A stretch of 64,000 nucleotides of DNA from Sipunculus nudus. Lineage: Eukaryota > Annelida > Sipuncula > Golfingiida > Sipunculidae. Position numbers and translations under genes: made by a program. The stretch's first letter is position 1. Each line of letters opens with the position of its first letter. The notes under the pieces are model-generated. The model saw only the letters and a program-made list of their open reading frames with translations, was not told the origin of the DNA and searched no databases. The stretch covers positions 54,623,676 through 54,687,675 of the forward strand of contig CM049311.1 in NCBI GenBank assembly GCA_026874595.1, read 5' to 3'. Positions 1 to 11,576 of this stretch are shown here, in pieces.

Positions 1-1380
1 TAAAAGTATTTTATCCAGGATTGACCAATATGTACTCCAGAGTTTTGCCCAGCATATTAAAATATTTTTTTAAAGATTAGCTTCTTTGAATTGGTCAAAA
101 GAAGTTAAGCACACATTTTGTGAACATAGGTAGCTAAGCCAAGTGGCTCTGACCACATCATCCCTGTCTAAAGGAAGCTATTTACACCCATTTGCAACTT
201 GCACTTTAACTAATGTTGGGTTGCATGTTTAAAGCACATCACTCTGAATAATAGAAATTAGTGGTAAAACCAATTCTGAGGAATACCTTGTTAAACTGTT
301 TAACTCAAACTGGGTTTTATTTTGCAACTGACATGCTCCCATATATAGCAGGGTACATCTCAACAGCTGATCACTATATTATGTTCAGCTGTAAATAAAG
401 AACATGCTGTTGTACTACTAGTAATTCTGGGACTGGTGCAGTTCTAAAATTTAAAGTTTTAGATCCAGTAAGATACTGAAGAAGCACCCTTATGTCCATG
501 ACAAAATAAAGCCCACTGTCTCTGTAGGGGTGTATGCTTAGGGGTAGATTTGATGAAAAATATGTGAATACATGCTCCGTGTTAGTCTATGTGATTCATA
601 TATTAAGGTATAGGTCTGCTGCATTAATAAATTACTTGCATTTTTGGAAGTGAAAGTTAAAGCAGAAACCTATAAACCTTGATTTGCACACTAATAAATT
701 TTCAATGTGAATTTCATGTGAAAAAAAAATCAAATTCCTACTTAACCCACAACATGTGGAAATAAAAAGTCCTGTTTTTTTGTAGGAAAAAAGCAATTTA
801 GATCACTTTACATAAAGGAGAAAATTGTTTAAGGACAGCATTTACATGGTGCCAATTACATGTATATGACTGTAAATTTGAACGAGACCGTGGTCAAATA
901 CTATGCATGCAGACACATAGACATATGATCATTCTATTCATGTCATGTTAATAACTACATTGTATTTAGATATCTATATAATGTTAATACATATAACAAA
1001 TCCTTAATAAAACATGGATACAAGCACAGATCTTCTTCTATGGTAAAATATATACTTATGAATGTCCACAAGGTCCAACAAAAATACTAATTCAAATACA
1101 TGTATAGGAAATCAAAGTAAAGGAGATACCAATAATAAAGACCAGACTTGCTTAAAAACAAAGAGTCCATACCAGGTCTATGTAACTTTACATTATATTT
1201 CACACAAGTTTGTGCTTTAACCATAAAAATATGTTTTTTTTTCTCAAATCAAGCACCTGATATAAAGTAATAAGTAGATAAGCTGACACATGCCAGGCTG
1301 TTGCCTTAGATCTGACTGCTTCAGTCTTGTGTAATTCTGTATTCTTTTGATATATACTGAAAAGTTGATCTTAAAGGAAA

Positions 1381-1763
1381 GATGATTTGCATTTCCTACC
1401 ATGAGGGTTCATGGTCCAGTGATGTAGTTGAGTCCACCCCATCCAAGTCCAAGTGCAAGTCAGAGTCTAGGTCACTCGAGTCCAATTCCAAATCTGAGTC
1501 CTTAAGGTTTACGTCCAAGTCCACCTTCTTCAAGTCTGAGTCATTTGGTACATGCAGAGTCCAAGTTTGACACAAATTTTCTTATTAAAAGAACTTGGAA
1601 AAGGATATTTGAGATAATCATGCAAATTATGGCTGATTTCTTGAGTCCTTATACCTGCGAGTCTAAGTAGATGTCCAAGTTCAGGACCCTCGCGTCCAAG
1701 TCAGAGTCCTTAAAAAGTGAACTTGAGTCTGAACTAGAGTCCAAGTCCAGACTGGAATTCTAT
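1381..1763 (+). repeat. GAGTCC/AAGTCC hexamer repeat, left-arm copy
   Basis: Dense degenerate runs of GAGTCC and AAGTCC hexamers fill 1421-1560 and 1660-1755, with a less repetitive segment between them. The block begins next to CCAGTGATGTAG. Related blocks lie at 45285-45795 (opposite orientation, also bounded by CTACATCACTGG) and 50218-50510. This is therefore a dispersed element and not only a local satellite. Reading it as a serine-rich protein is a by-product of the hexamer and I do not accept it as coding. Confidence 0.7.
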
Positions 1764-2935
1764 AACACTGCCATGTTCTGCCAGCAGATTTATTAAAACT
1801 CATTCAGAGTTTAAGACCTTTCATTCTGTAAGAGATGATATTAAAGTTCAAATGCATTACAGACTATAAATAGGATATGGTTATATTGTATGATTATCAT
1901 GTCTTGTTAAAAATAGGGATATCAATAGAATGTATTCATGAAATGCTTGCAATGATAAAACAATGAAATAAATCTGGGAAAGTTTATTTATGAATAAACA
2001 GCATGACTATAACATAACAGGGTTTTATCTGATCAAATGGGTTTTTTTAATAAACACATGCTATTTGTTGAACACAATGCTTATATATTGGGTCATACTG
2101 ATTATTGCTGATTGCATGTATCTTTATATCAGAAGGTGGAAAAGCATATATACTATCTATGATTGAACTGCATTATTTTTATATTTTCAGTTAATGTATT
2201 GTTTTAATGAATTTGTCAATAAACATTTAAGGTAATCAGGATGTTACACATGTCACATTTAGCAGTAAAGGAACCACATTTGAATAATAATTTGTTGTTA
2301 AAATACATAAAAATTTAATCCAGTGCAAAAATTAAAACAAAATGAAAATCATAATTAATATTTTGTTGTATCTAAATATCACATAATAATATATGTTCAT
2401 TCGGCTCAAAACTTTGGCATTTTCTCACATGCCTACATTTGTGTAAAAACTCCCCCCCCCCCCACCCCCCACACACACACACACGCGTACACACCAACCA
2501 AAATAAAGGGGGCGTGGCACTAAGAAAACTTTCTTGGAAGAGAAACTTTGGCAGTACAGGTTTTAAGCTAGTCCACTGATTATATGGTACTATTTAAACA
2601 GTTTTATTTATAAAAAGCAAATTATGGTCGTACTTTGATATTTTATTTATTAATTGATAACAGTCTGGCACACGAAGCATGCAGGCAAAACGTACACACA
2701 TGGACTTGAGCGATATCAGGAAGTGCAACGTTTAATACAGTATGTCATCATGAATGCACATGTGGTACCCTTATGAGTGATACTTAGAAGCTGCAATAAC
2801 CTAAGTATATACCGTACGTCAATGACACAGCGTCAGTTATCCTAATTTGAGTGACTTTTGATAGCGAAAATGTGTTTCGTGCCAATGACTCGCTTGCAGC
2901 TGTACCTGAACGGAATCGCGTACCACGGGGAGGGT

Positions 2936-3690
2936 ATAATTCGCTGATCAGCGTGCTGATCAGCGGTCTGCAGTATAAAACGCTGATCAGCGCGCTGATC
3001 AGCCACCTTTAAATGACAGCATTGATTTCAGGCAAATTATCTCCCATACAGCAACCTCCGCCTATTATATGATTAGATATGATACAAAGACACCTTTCCT
3101 ATCAGTATTACGTATTTACAAACATATGCATTTATTTTTATTGAGTTCATAATTATACATGAAACGCAAGTTACCTAGCTGCCAGTGACTGTTTCGCTGA
3201 TCAGCGGCGCTGATCAGGAACCTTCCTATTCAAGCATTTATTTTAGACAAATTAGCCCCATATAACAACCTCCGACTATTATATGATTAAATGTGATTTA
3301 AAGATACATATTCTTTAAGAGTTTCATATTTACAAACAAACGAAAACAATTTTAATGTGTTACAAGTTTATTATACATGAAACCTTCTTACCACCTACTA
3401 TTTCGCTGATCAGCAAACTGAGCAATCGCTGATCGGCAATGATTTACGTACTTCTTGACTAAGATACCTGTCACGGGTGATTCTCTATAACGGTTATACT
3501 GAAGGCTCTCAGTTGTTTTACTTATATCCTGTGAAACCGAGTGATTGCCAGACCAGGCTACTTCATACAACTTTAAAATACCAGTGCCCCACCGACCACT
3601 CGGAGATATTAGCTAACAGTAGGGGGCGCTGCAGTAATTTGTCGTCAGGTGTACACCGGCCAGGTGAGATAAATAGCTGAAATATGCACT
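2936..3690 (+). repeat. Left TIR of outer non-autonomous element
   Basis: This block starts TATAATTCGCTGATCAGCG and carries many copies of the palindromic core CTGATCAG. Its reverse complement is found in two pieces further in: 5350-5566 (the part with CACCTGGCCGGTG, CTGCAGCGCCCCCTACTG and TTTGCTGATCAGCG) and 8734-9165. Together they form a terminal inverted repeat of about 650-750 bases, diverged by roughly a tenth. A TA target duplication is possible at the tips, but the AT-rich flank makes it unprovable. I see no transposase, so I infer a non-autonomous DNA element of unknown family. Confidence 0.65.
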
Positions 3691-3947
3691 AAGTATGAAT
3701 GTATATAAAATTTGAATTAATCAAAAATAAAAATGTTAAATGTATATAGCCATAATAAAAGACTGATTATCCTCTTATTTTTTAGTAAGAACTGTACGTA
3801 TAGCCTAATGAATCTTTCACTCTTCATTTCTAATATAATCGTTCCTTATATAAAAACTTTCACAAGTTTCTTTACATCCCTCTTATATTTCCTTTTTTTG
3901 CATTTAAAAAGTGGGTCGCCAGAATCTTTTTCAACACCGTTGTATAG

Positions 3948-3950
<3 letters not shown>

Positions 3951-4014
<64 letters not shown>
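3951..4014. repeat. (TA)n microsatellite, left arm
   Basis: About 32 uninterrupted AT units. The mirror tract at 13872-13935 has exactly the same length. That is remarkable for a locus type that mutates quickly, and bears on whether the arms are truly separate loci. Confidence 0.98.
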
Positions 4015-4017
<3 letters not shown>

Positions 4018-6309
4018 GTAACGTCAAAGAATACCTCCACAAAAAAAATCATTATCGGTATTTATTTTTTTTTTTCATTTTACAACAGGACATTTCCATC
4101 ATTGTGTAAAAAAGTCCGCATATCTGTTACTTTAACATCGTTACTTATATATTTCTCAAAAATGATTGGAATAGGAATGCTTTTCATAGTTTTGGAAAAC
4201 AGCATACACTATTAGCATAAATATAATGATTTCTAGAAAGGTTGAAGGAGTAATTACTTTTAATCACAACACTATAATAAATCAACTTTTTCAACGGTAG
4301 TGAATGTCGATGAACGGTGTTGAAACAATAAGGTAACAGGATGGATGTAACTTCAAATTCTACAAAGGCATTGTTATTCAGAATTTTATCGTTATTATAG
4401 GGATCAAAGTGTTAGGTATTATAAAATATTAAACTCTTAAAATGTTATTACAAAAGAAATCTGCATGCTTCAAGTAATAATTTTGCCAATGATTTCATTT
4501 ATTTTAATTCAACACAGTTCTCCTTCTTCAGCACAGTTATATGTTGAAATAGGCATCATTTCAAGAAATAAATAAAATGACTTAGAAATATATTAGAAAA
4601 TGATTTTATCGCCCACATTTTTATTGACCGAGGAAGATTGCTATAAATTTCCCTTCTATTTATTGCATTATACCTTCTGTGGGTTGCAGTTTTATTTTGT
4701 TTCAGGATATAATAGGAACACATTTAAATTAAAAATACGCAATTTACAAGGTTAAAATATATTTTTACAATACAATACATCGAACAAGTGAACCTTCCAT
4801 TTTTTTCTAAATAAATTATGCGGGACCGCGCAAGTCTGTAACAGTGGTGAAATTTATAATACACTTAGGGCATTAAATTAGCCGAAACTATAATTAAACA
4901 TGAAAGTACCTGCTCTGCTGAAAGAAATTTTATATACTAGTAGTTTACATTTTTATTGCCATAATAGACTCCAAAAAATAAATATTAAGATGTTACTTTT
5001 TAGATACTGTATACCTGCTGAAATGAGAATTTTTTTGGAGAAAGACCCTTCCATTAAATTGTAAATCCTTTTACGGTTTCTTTAGGAAAACGACTAAATA
5101 TGCCTTCTTCTAAATAATGAATTATTGCCCTTTCACTTTTGTCTGATCAAAATTCACGTTGTCTTGACAGTTCCTATATAGGCCTACTTTTAAATTAATT
5201 TAAAAAAATCAACAATATTAGCGATCGCAAAAAAATTACAGTCCAAATATTTTGCTGTTGGTTAATTCGTTGCATTTTCACTTGAATATATGTGCAAGAT
5301 ATTGTAAATAAATTAAAATTTTAAAATTCATTCAAACTTAGTTTTAATCTCAGCTATTTCTATCACCTGGCCGGTGAAAATCTACCAACAATTTACTGCA
5401 GCGCCCCCTACTGTCAGCTAATATCTCCTGTGGGGAACGGATTTTTGAATGTGGTACGATGTTTTAGCAGTCATTTGGTTTTCACAGGAAATAAAGCCTC
5501 AAGCGATTGCGCAGTTTGCTGATCAGCGAAATAGGTGGTAGAAAGGTTTCATGTATATTAAGGAACCGAAGTGCTTATTGACACACGGTCCGAAAGTCTC
5601 GGTTACCTCGATTTGGCGGTCTCGGTTACCGTGTTTTGAGGTCTCGGGTACTGAGAATTGGGAGTCTCGGTTACCGTGTGTCACCAGTGGTCAGTCACGC
5701 GTAGTACCGCAATTAAGCTGGCGCACCATTACCCCAATTAATCTCTTTGATCACTGGTGTCATAGATCAAAGGGCCAGGTAACTTCAAAGGCTACCAGGG
5801 AAACTGGGCGTCATGAAATGTGGTGTTTTTAACGCAAATTATAAACAAAAGTAATGTTCTGTAATATAAAGGAGATGTATAATTTTACAAAATAATAAGC
5901 ATTTTATTTAAGGTGGTGTTGTTTGAGAGTCATCGTGTATCCTAAGTCGAATTTATCGGCTCAAACATTGATCTACCACCATAACGTTATGCATGACGTT
6001 GATATTGATAAAGTCGCTAAGAAAACGTTGCATTGCATTGTACAAGCTATATTTGACTAATTTGAGCACATTTAGTCATAAAATATCAAATATGGTAGTT
6101 ATTCTTATATAGATATCCATTTCCATTTATTATAGAATAATAACAATTTGAAAATAATGCGTCAAAGATAATAAATGAAACAAGCCTTTAAAAATTCTCT
6201 AGTTGCATATTCACCTCATCCAGGGCCCCTGCATGGCAGGGCATGCATTAGGAAACACTGTTCAGAGGTCGAGAAGGATGATACTGAAGAAGATTGTATT
6301 GGAATATTT

Positions 6310-6527
6310 AATTTTATATGGAACTTGCTTGAATATTTATGTACGGTATATTTTGTATATAATAAAAATATGTATCCATGTTTGTGTCCGTATCTTAACA
6401 TGTTTATATGGGATCTATAATTTTATATGGAACTTGCTTGAATATTTATGTACGGTATATTTTGTATATAATAAAAATATGTATCCATGTTTGTGTCCGT
6501 ATCTTAACATGTTTATATTGTTTATAT
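6310..6527 (+). repeat. 109-base tandem duplication
   Basis: Two near-identical 109-base units begin AATTTTATATGGAACTTGC at 6310 and 6419. The long apparent reading frame over this segment comes from a repeat length that happens not to introduce stops in one frame, and the sequence is AT-rich with no recognisable protein. It may be a 3' tail of the neighbouring retrotransposon relic. The mirror copy is at 11359-11576. Confidence 0.7.
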
Positions 6528-6955
6528 TAAATGTGTATATTTTATATAGCACGATGAATTGTTTGGATTTTCTTTCTTTTTTTTATTACAGAAACGTAGT
6601 ACATGCATAACGTAACAGTACACATACAAACATACATATAAAAATTAATATTTCAAAAACAATTTACATTGAATCGTGAAGATTATTCATGTAGAGGAGA
6701 GCAGGTCGGTAAGGTTTTCCCATTTTGAATAATGTTGAGTTAATTTACCTGCTTAAAGTTTCTTAGCGATTACATCATATGTTGAATAAATCTGCTTAAC
6801 ATAGCTTATACATCCATGATAGTTCGGTAACATTTTGAGACATCTGCAATTACAAACATACTTTTTAGCAACCAGTGTTAGCATATTTAACCATCTATGT
6901 TCGCTTTAACCTAACAAAACTTCAGATACTGAAAACTTAACAGAGAAGTTTAATG

Positions 6956-7249
6956 ACGAATTATTCAAAACCTCTTGTACATTTAATCACAAGTTGGCGA
7001 CAAGAGAACAATTCCAAAATATATGTGATAAAGTTTCTCTTACTAATTTACAAAAGGTACAAGTTGGAGAATCTATTAGCCTACATTCAGTCTATGAAGA
7101 AATGGGTTTAACGTTACCCGACGTTGTAGTTCATAAAACTGAAAATTCCTAAGTGCATGGTACGAAATTTGTTGTGTCATAAATCTTGGAGAATCCCATA
7201 TAAACAATCTCCTCTCCTCTGCTATATCAATTAAATCTTGTTTCCATTT
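6956..7249 (-). pseudogene. Non-LTR retrotransposon RT C-terminal relic (left arm)
   Basis: On the minus strand, codons from 7249 downward stay open for about 57 residues (start KWKQDLIDIAEER), typical of the region after the RT domain of LINE elements. After a stop and a one-base frame change they resume as CTFCKLVRETLSHIFWNC. That Cys-x2-Cys...ET-x-HIF-x2-C pattern matches the zf-RVT motif at the C-terminal end of many LINE reverse transcriptases. The rest of the element is missing. The identification rests on motif recognition only; the clade (CR1, L2, RTE or other) is not determined. Confidence 0.7.
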
Positions 7250-8699
7250 CTAAACTACTAAGTCTGGAGTGACTAAATGTTTCTCTTGTTTTCTCTCATC
7301 ATCAGAGTGTACGGGTTGTCTTTTTTCTAACGGCGTAAAAGTAAATTTTTACACTTGTTCCAACTGCGCACCAACTGCGGCGCTAGGAAATCAGAACTTT
7401 TAGGCCATAAAAAATGGATCTTATACCGACATAAGGCTTTTTATTTTTTTCTGCTAAGCCGTTAATACATATATAGTATACAGCGTGACAGATTATATTG
7501 CCTTGTACCTCACATATAGTACCCCAAACCAATTTGTGAAAATATTATTACTTAATCATACATAAGCTGAATAACTACTATATAAACTTTTTTATGGTGT
7601 TATAGATTTTGTAATCAATTTTTAGTCCAAACAACCGCGAATGAAGAGTAGTTTCCTATATTTACCCATCAACAGCTTTTTTCCTGCATGCATGCACATG
7701 CCCACTTACTAGGGCGACGTGTTTCTATTCCTTGAGGCAAACGATTACTTAATAATGAAGTAACTAAAATTATGATCAGGACAGGAGCGACCTTTTCGAA
7801 CCCCATTCTGATCTTTGGCTATAATATAGGGTTAAGTTTGTTAAAGTAAGACGCGTTATTCTATAATCGATCAGGCCACGATGATGAGTTGTTGATAAAG
7901 ATATGACCATTCCATGGCTCGTAGTAACTTAGCCAATTTCATTTTCGGTTTGTTTCTCTGATTTTGAACATGTACACTTTACATCGTGAAAATCTGGAAA
8001 AGTATACATCTCATAAAGAAGAATGTGACAAAATTCTCAGTAATCACGTCTCTATTATTATTAGAGTGATAAAGTGTCCACTTCTCCAGGTTAATAGCAA
8101 TTATTTTATTATTAAGTATCTATGTGCTTATAAAGTTTGTATATTTAGTAATAAAAAACCTGATTAACTTACTATATTTTTCATTAATTTCAATAAAGCT
8201 TATTTGTTCCTATTATCCTTGTTTATTATTTTCTCATTAGAAAAATATTATTGAATAAAACGAGATATATGTATGTAAATTATATTTTATTTTTAAATTG
8301 TTGAATATATTTAAAATTTTGAAATGAGTTAAATAATTTTCATCAGGGATGTAATTTTCATCCCCGAAATTAGTAGTACCCCGCCTGGTAAAAATAGGTT
8401 TTTTAAACTAATTAATATACCTAGGCGATGAAAGTAATAAACTATATTAAATGTTAAACATTTGTGTCAGAGATCAAAGGCCCCCAATGGTAACACCTCA
8501 TTAGTCCAAAGCTACCACTTCTCCTACACGGCCCGGTAATTAAGACCTGCTATAGTAACAACAACTCGCGTTATTGACACACGGTTTCGGGTATCACGAC
8601 GGGGGTGTTAGTGACACACGGTGAACGCCCTGCCATCTAGCGGGAGTGTGACAGATTTGACGCATGCGCAGTTAAACCGTGTGTCAATAAGCTGGACCT

Positions 8700-9186
8700 T
8701 ATTGACACACCCCGTGTGTCAATAAGGGCGGCCTTAAGGAACACATTAAAAATGTTTTCGTTGTTTTTTTTAAATATGAAACATTGATAAAATATATATC
8801 TTTAAATCATATTTAATCACACAATAGTCGGAGGTTGTTATATGGGGGCTAATTTGTCTTAGATAAATGCTTGGATTGAAAGGTTCCTGATCAGCGCCGC
8901 TGATCAGCGAAATAGTCACTGGCATGTAACTTACGTTTCATGTATAATTATGAACACAATAAAATTATATGCATATGTTTGTAAATACGTAATACTGATG
9001 AAAGGTGTCGTTTTATCATATCTAATCCAAAATAGGCGGAGGTTGCTGTATGGGAGATAATTTGCCTCAAATTAATGCTTAAATTGAAAGGTGGCTGATC
9101 AGCGCGCTGATCAGCGTTTTATACTGCAGACCGCTGATCAGCGCGCTGATCAGCGAATTATATATATATAGTATGCAGTATAAAAC
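8700..9186. repeat. Spacer (loop) of the giant inverted repeat
   Basis: These 487 bases do not pair with each other as the arms do. The arms diverge just after AAGCTGGACC on the left and just before GGTCCAGCTT on the right. Most of the spacer (about 8738-9165) is a diverged relative, about 90 percent identical by eye, of arm sequence at 14500-14950. It therefore acts as the second terminal inverted repeat of the outer element in the left arm. It includes a perfect 24-base palindrome at 9132-9155 built from CGCTGATCAGCG. The last 20 bases (CAGTATAAAACG...) look like a fragment of the opposite TIR. Confidence 0.85.
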
Positions 9187-10636
9187 GGTCCAGCTTATTG
9201 ACACACGGTTTAACTGCGCATGCGTCAAATCTGTCACACTCCCGCTAGATGGCAGGGCGTTCACCGTGTGTCACTAACACCCCCGTCGTGATACCCGAAA
9301 CCGTGTGTCAATAACGCGAGTTGTTGTTACTATAGCAGGTCTTAATTACCGGGCCGTGTAGGAGAAGTGGTAGCTTTGGACTAATGAGGTGTTACCATTG
9401 GGGGCCTTTGATCTCTGACACAAATGTTTAACATTTAATATAGTTTATTACTTTCATCGCCTAGGTATATTAATTAGTTTAAAAAACCTATTTTTACCAG
9501 GCGGGGGTACTACTAATTTCGGGGATGAAAATTACATCCCTGATGAAAATTATTTAACTCATTTCAAAATTTTAAATATATTCAACAATTTAAAAATAAA
9601 ATATAATTTACATACATATATCTCGTTTTATTCAATAATATTTTTCTAATGAGAAAATAATAAACAAGGATAATAGGAACAAATAAGCTTTATTGAAATT
9701 AATGAAAAATATAGTAAGTTAATCAGGTTTTTTATTACTAAATATACAAACTTTATAAGCACATAGATACTTAATAATAAAATAATTGCTATTAACCTGG
9801 AGAAGTGGACACTTTATCACTCTAATAATAATAGAGACGTGATTACTGAGAATTTTGTCACATTCTTCTTTATGAGATGTATACTTTTCCAGATTTTCAC
9901 GATGTAAAGTGTACATGTTCAAAATCAGAGAAACAAACCGAAAATGAAATTGGCTAAGTTACTACGAGCCATGGAATGGTCATATCTTTATCAACAACTC
10001 ATCATCGTGGCCTGATCGATTATAGAATAACGCGTCTTACTTTAACAAACTTAACCCTATATTATAGCCAAAGATCAGAATGGGGTTCGAAAAGGTCGCT
10101 CCTGTCCTGATCATAATTTTAGTTACTTCATTATTAAGTAATCGTTTGCCTCAAGGAATAGAAACACGTCGCCCTAGTAAGTGGGCATGTGCATGCATGC
10201 AGGAAAAAAGCTGTTGATGGGTAAATATAGGAAACTACTCTTCATTCGCGGTTGTTTGGACTAAAAATTGATTACAAAATCTATAACACCATAAAAAAGT
10301 TTATATAGTAGTTATTCAGCTTATGTATGATTAAGTAATAATATTTTCACAAATTGGTTTGGGGTACTATATGTGAGGTACAAGGCAATATAATCTGTCA
10401 CGCTGTATACTATATATGTATTAACGGCTTAGCAGAAAAAAATAAAAAGCCTTATGTCGGTATAAGATCCATTTTTTATGGCCTAAAAGTTCTGATTTCC
10501 TAGCGCCGCAGTTGGTGCGCAGTTGGAACAAGTGTAAAAATTTACTTTTACGCCGTTAGAAAAAAGACAACCCGTACACTCTGATGATGAGAGAAAACAA
10601 GAGAAACATTTAGTCACTCCAGACTTAGTAGTTTAG

Positions 10637-10930
10637 AAATGGAAACAAGATTTAATTGATATAGCAGAGGAGAGGAGATTGTTTATATGGGATTCTCCAA
10701 GATTTATGACACAACAAATTTCGTACCATGCACTTAGGAATTTTCAGTTTTATGAACTACAACGTCGGGTAACGTTAAACCCATTTCTTCATAGACTGAA
10801 TGTAGGCTAATAGATTCTCCAACTTGTACCTTTTGTAAATTAGTAAGAGAAACTTTATCACATATATTTTGGAATTGTTCTCTTGTCGCCAACTTGTGAT
10901 TAAATGTACAAGAGGTTTTGAATAATTCGT
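10637..10930 (+). pseudogene. Non-LTR retrotransposon RT C-terminal relic (right arm)
   Basis: Mirror copy of 6956-7249, here on the plus strand, carrying the same stop and frame break near 10808. Identical lesions in both arms show that the decay predates the inverted duplication, or that the duplication is artificial. Confidence 0.7.
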
Positions 10931-11358
10931 CATTAAACTTCTCTGTTAAGTTTTCAGTATCTGAAGTTTTGTTAGGTTAAAGCGAACATAGATGGTTAAA
11001 TATGCTAACACTGGTTGCTAAAAAGTATGTTTGTAATTGCAGATGTCTCAAAATGTTACCGAACTATCATGGATGTATAAGCTATGTTAAGCAGATTTAT
11101 TCAACATATGATGTAATCGCTAAGAAACTTTAAGCAGGTAAATTAACTCAACATTATTCAAAATGGGAAAACCTTACCGACCTGCTCTCCTCTACATGAA
11201 TAATCTTCACGATTCAATGTAAATTGTTTTTGAAATATTAATTTTTATATGTATGTTTGTATGTGTACTGTTACGTTATGCATGTACTACGTTTCTGTAA
11301 TAAAAAAAAGAAAGAAAATCCAAACAATTCATCGTGCTATATAAAATATACACATTTA

Positions 11359-11576
11359 ATATAAACAATATAAACATGTTAAGATACGGACACAAACATG
11401 GATACATATTTTTATTATATACAAAATATACCGTACATAAATATTCAAGCAAGTTCCATATAAAATTATAGATCCCATATAAACATGTTAAGATACGGAC
11501 ACAAACATGGATACATATTTTTATTATATACAAAATATACCGTACATAAATATTCAAGCAAGTTCCATATAAAATT
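11359..11576 (-). repeat. 109-base tandem duplication, right-arm copy
   Basis: Mirror of 6310-6527, identical in the parts compared. Confidence 0.7.

Larger units (their letters stand above)
1..8699 (+). repeat. Left arm of giant inverted repeat
   Basis: Base for base this arm reappears as the reverse complement at 9187-17884. Paired positions sum to 17885 near the outer end, 17886 from the poly-C at 2452 inward, and 17885 again inside 8379. The only differences I found are C12 (2452-2463) against G11 (15423-15433), and C4 (8379-8382) against G5 (9503-9507). The arm is already paired at base 1, so its true outer end is probably left of the window. It contains a GAGTCC repeat, a (TA)n tract, nested TIR elements and a retrotransposon relic, but no intact gene. 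I compared it by eye through matching landmarks, not by full alignment. Confidence 0.96.
5567..8733. mobile_element. Nested TIR element with 8-base flanking repeat
   Basis: It is flanked on both sides by TTAAGGAA. The ends converge on CTTATTGACACACGG read inward from each side: 5567-5850 on the left and, as the reverse complement, 8460-8733 on the right. Both ends also share a block with ATCAAAGGGCC/ATCAAAGGCCC next to a CAATTAA/TAATTAA stretch. No transposase is visible; the interior holds an AT-rich region and a retrotransposon relic. An 8-base duplication suits hAT or P-type elements, but a TTAA duplication (piggyBac/Kolobok type) cannot be excluded. The inverted arm copy is at 9187-12319, truncated at its inner end. 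Confidence 0.6.
2936..9165. mobile_element. Outer TIR element, interrupted by a nested element
   Basis: The layout is TIR (2936-3690), AT-rich interior with no coding signal (3690-5350), TIR part one (5350-5566), inserted element (5567-8733), TIR part two (8734-9165). The right-arm homologue (14461-14560) shows the uninterrupted TIR, where GGTTTCATGTATAATAAAC runs straight into the sequence that resumes at 8740 in the spacer. This establishes the nesting order. The family is unrecognised and the interior encodes nothing I can support. Confidence 0.55.

Noticed and set aside
3733-4215. 160-codon frame with a Tyr-Ile repeat (and its mirror at 13671-14153)
   Set aside because: The frame stays open only because it crosses (TA)n and AT-rich DNA. 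There is no domain or codon bias, and the opposite strand is open too.
6203-6610. 135-codon frame in the left arm (mirror at 11276-11683)
   Set aside because: Its length comes from a 109-base tandem duplication of AT-rich non-coding DNA. Its repeated peptide is explained by the repeat.
7007-7249. Intact retrotransposon gene
   Set aside because: Only the C-terminal RT/zf-RVT portion is present, with stops and a frame break, so it is a relic.
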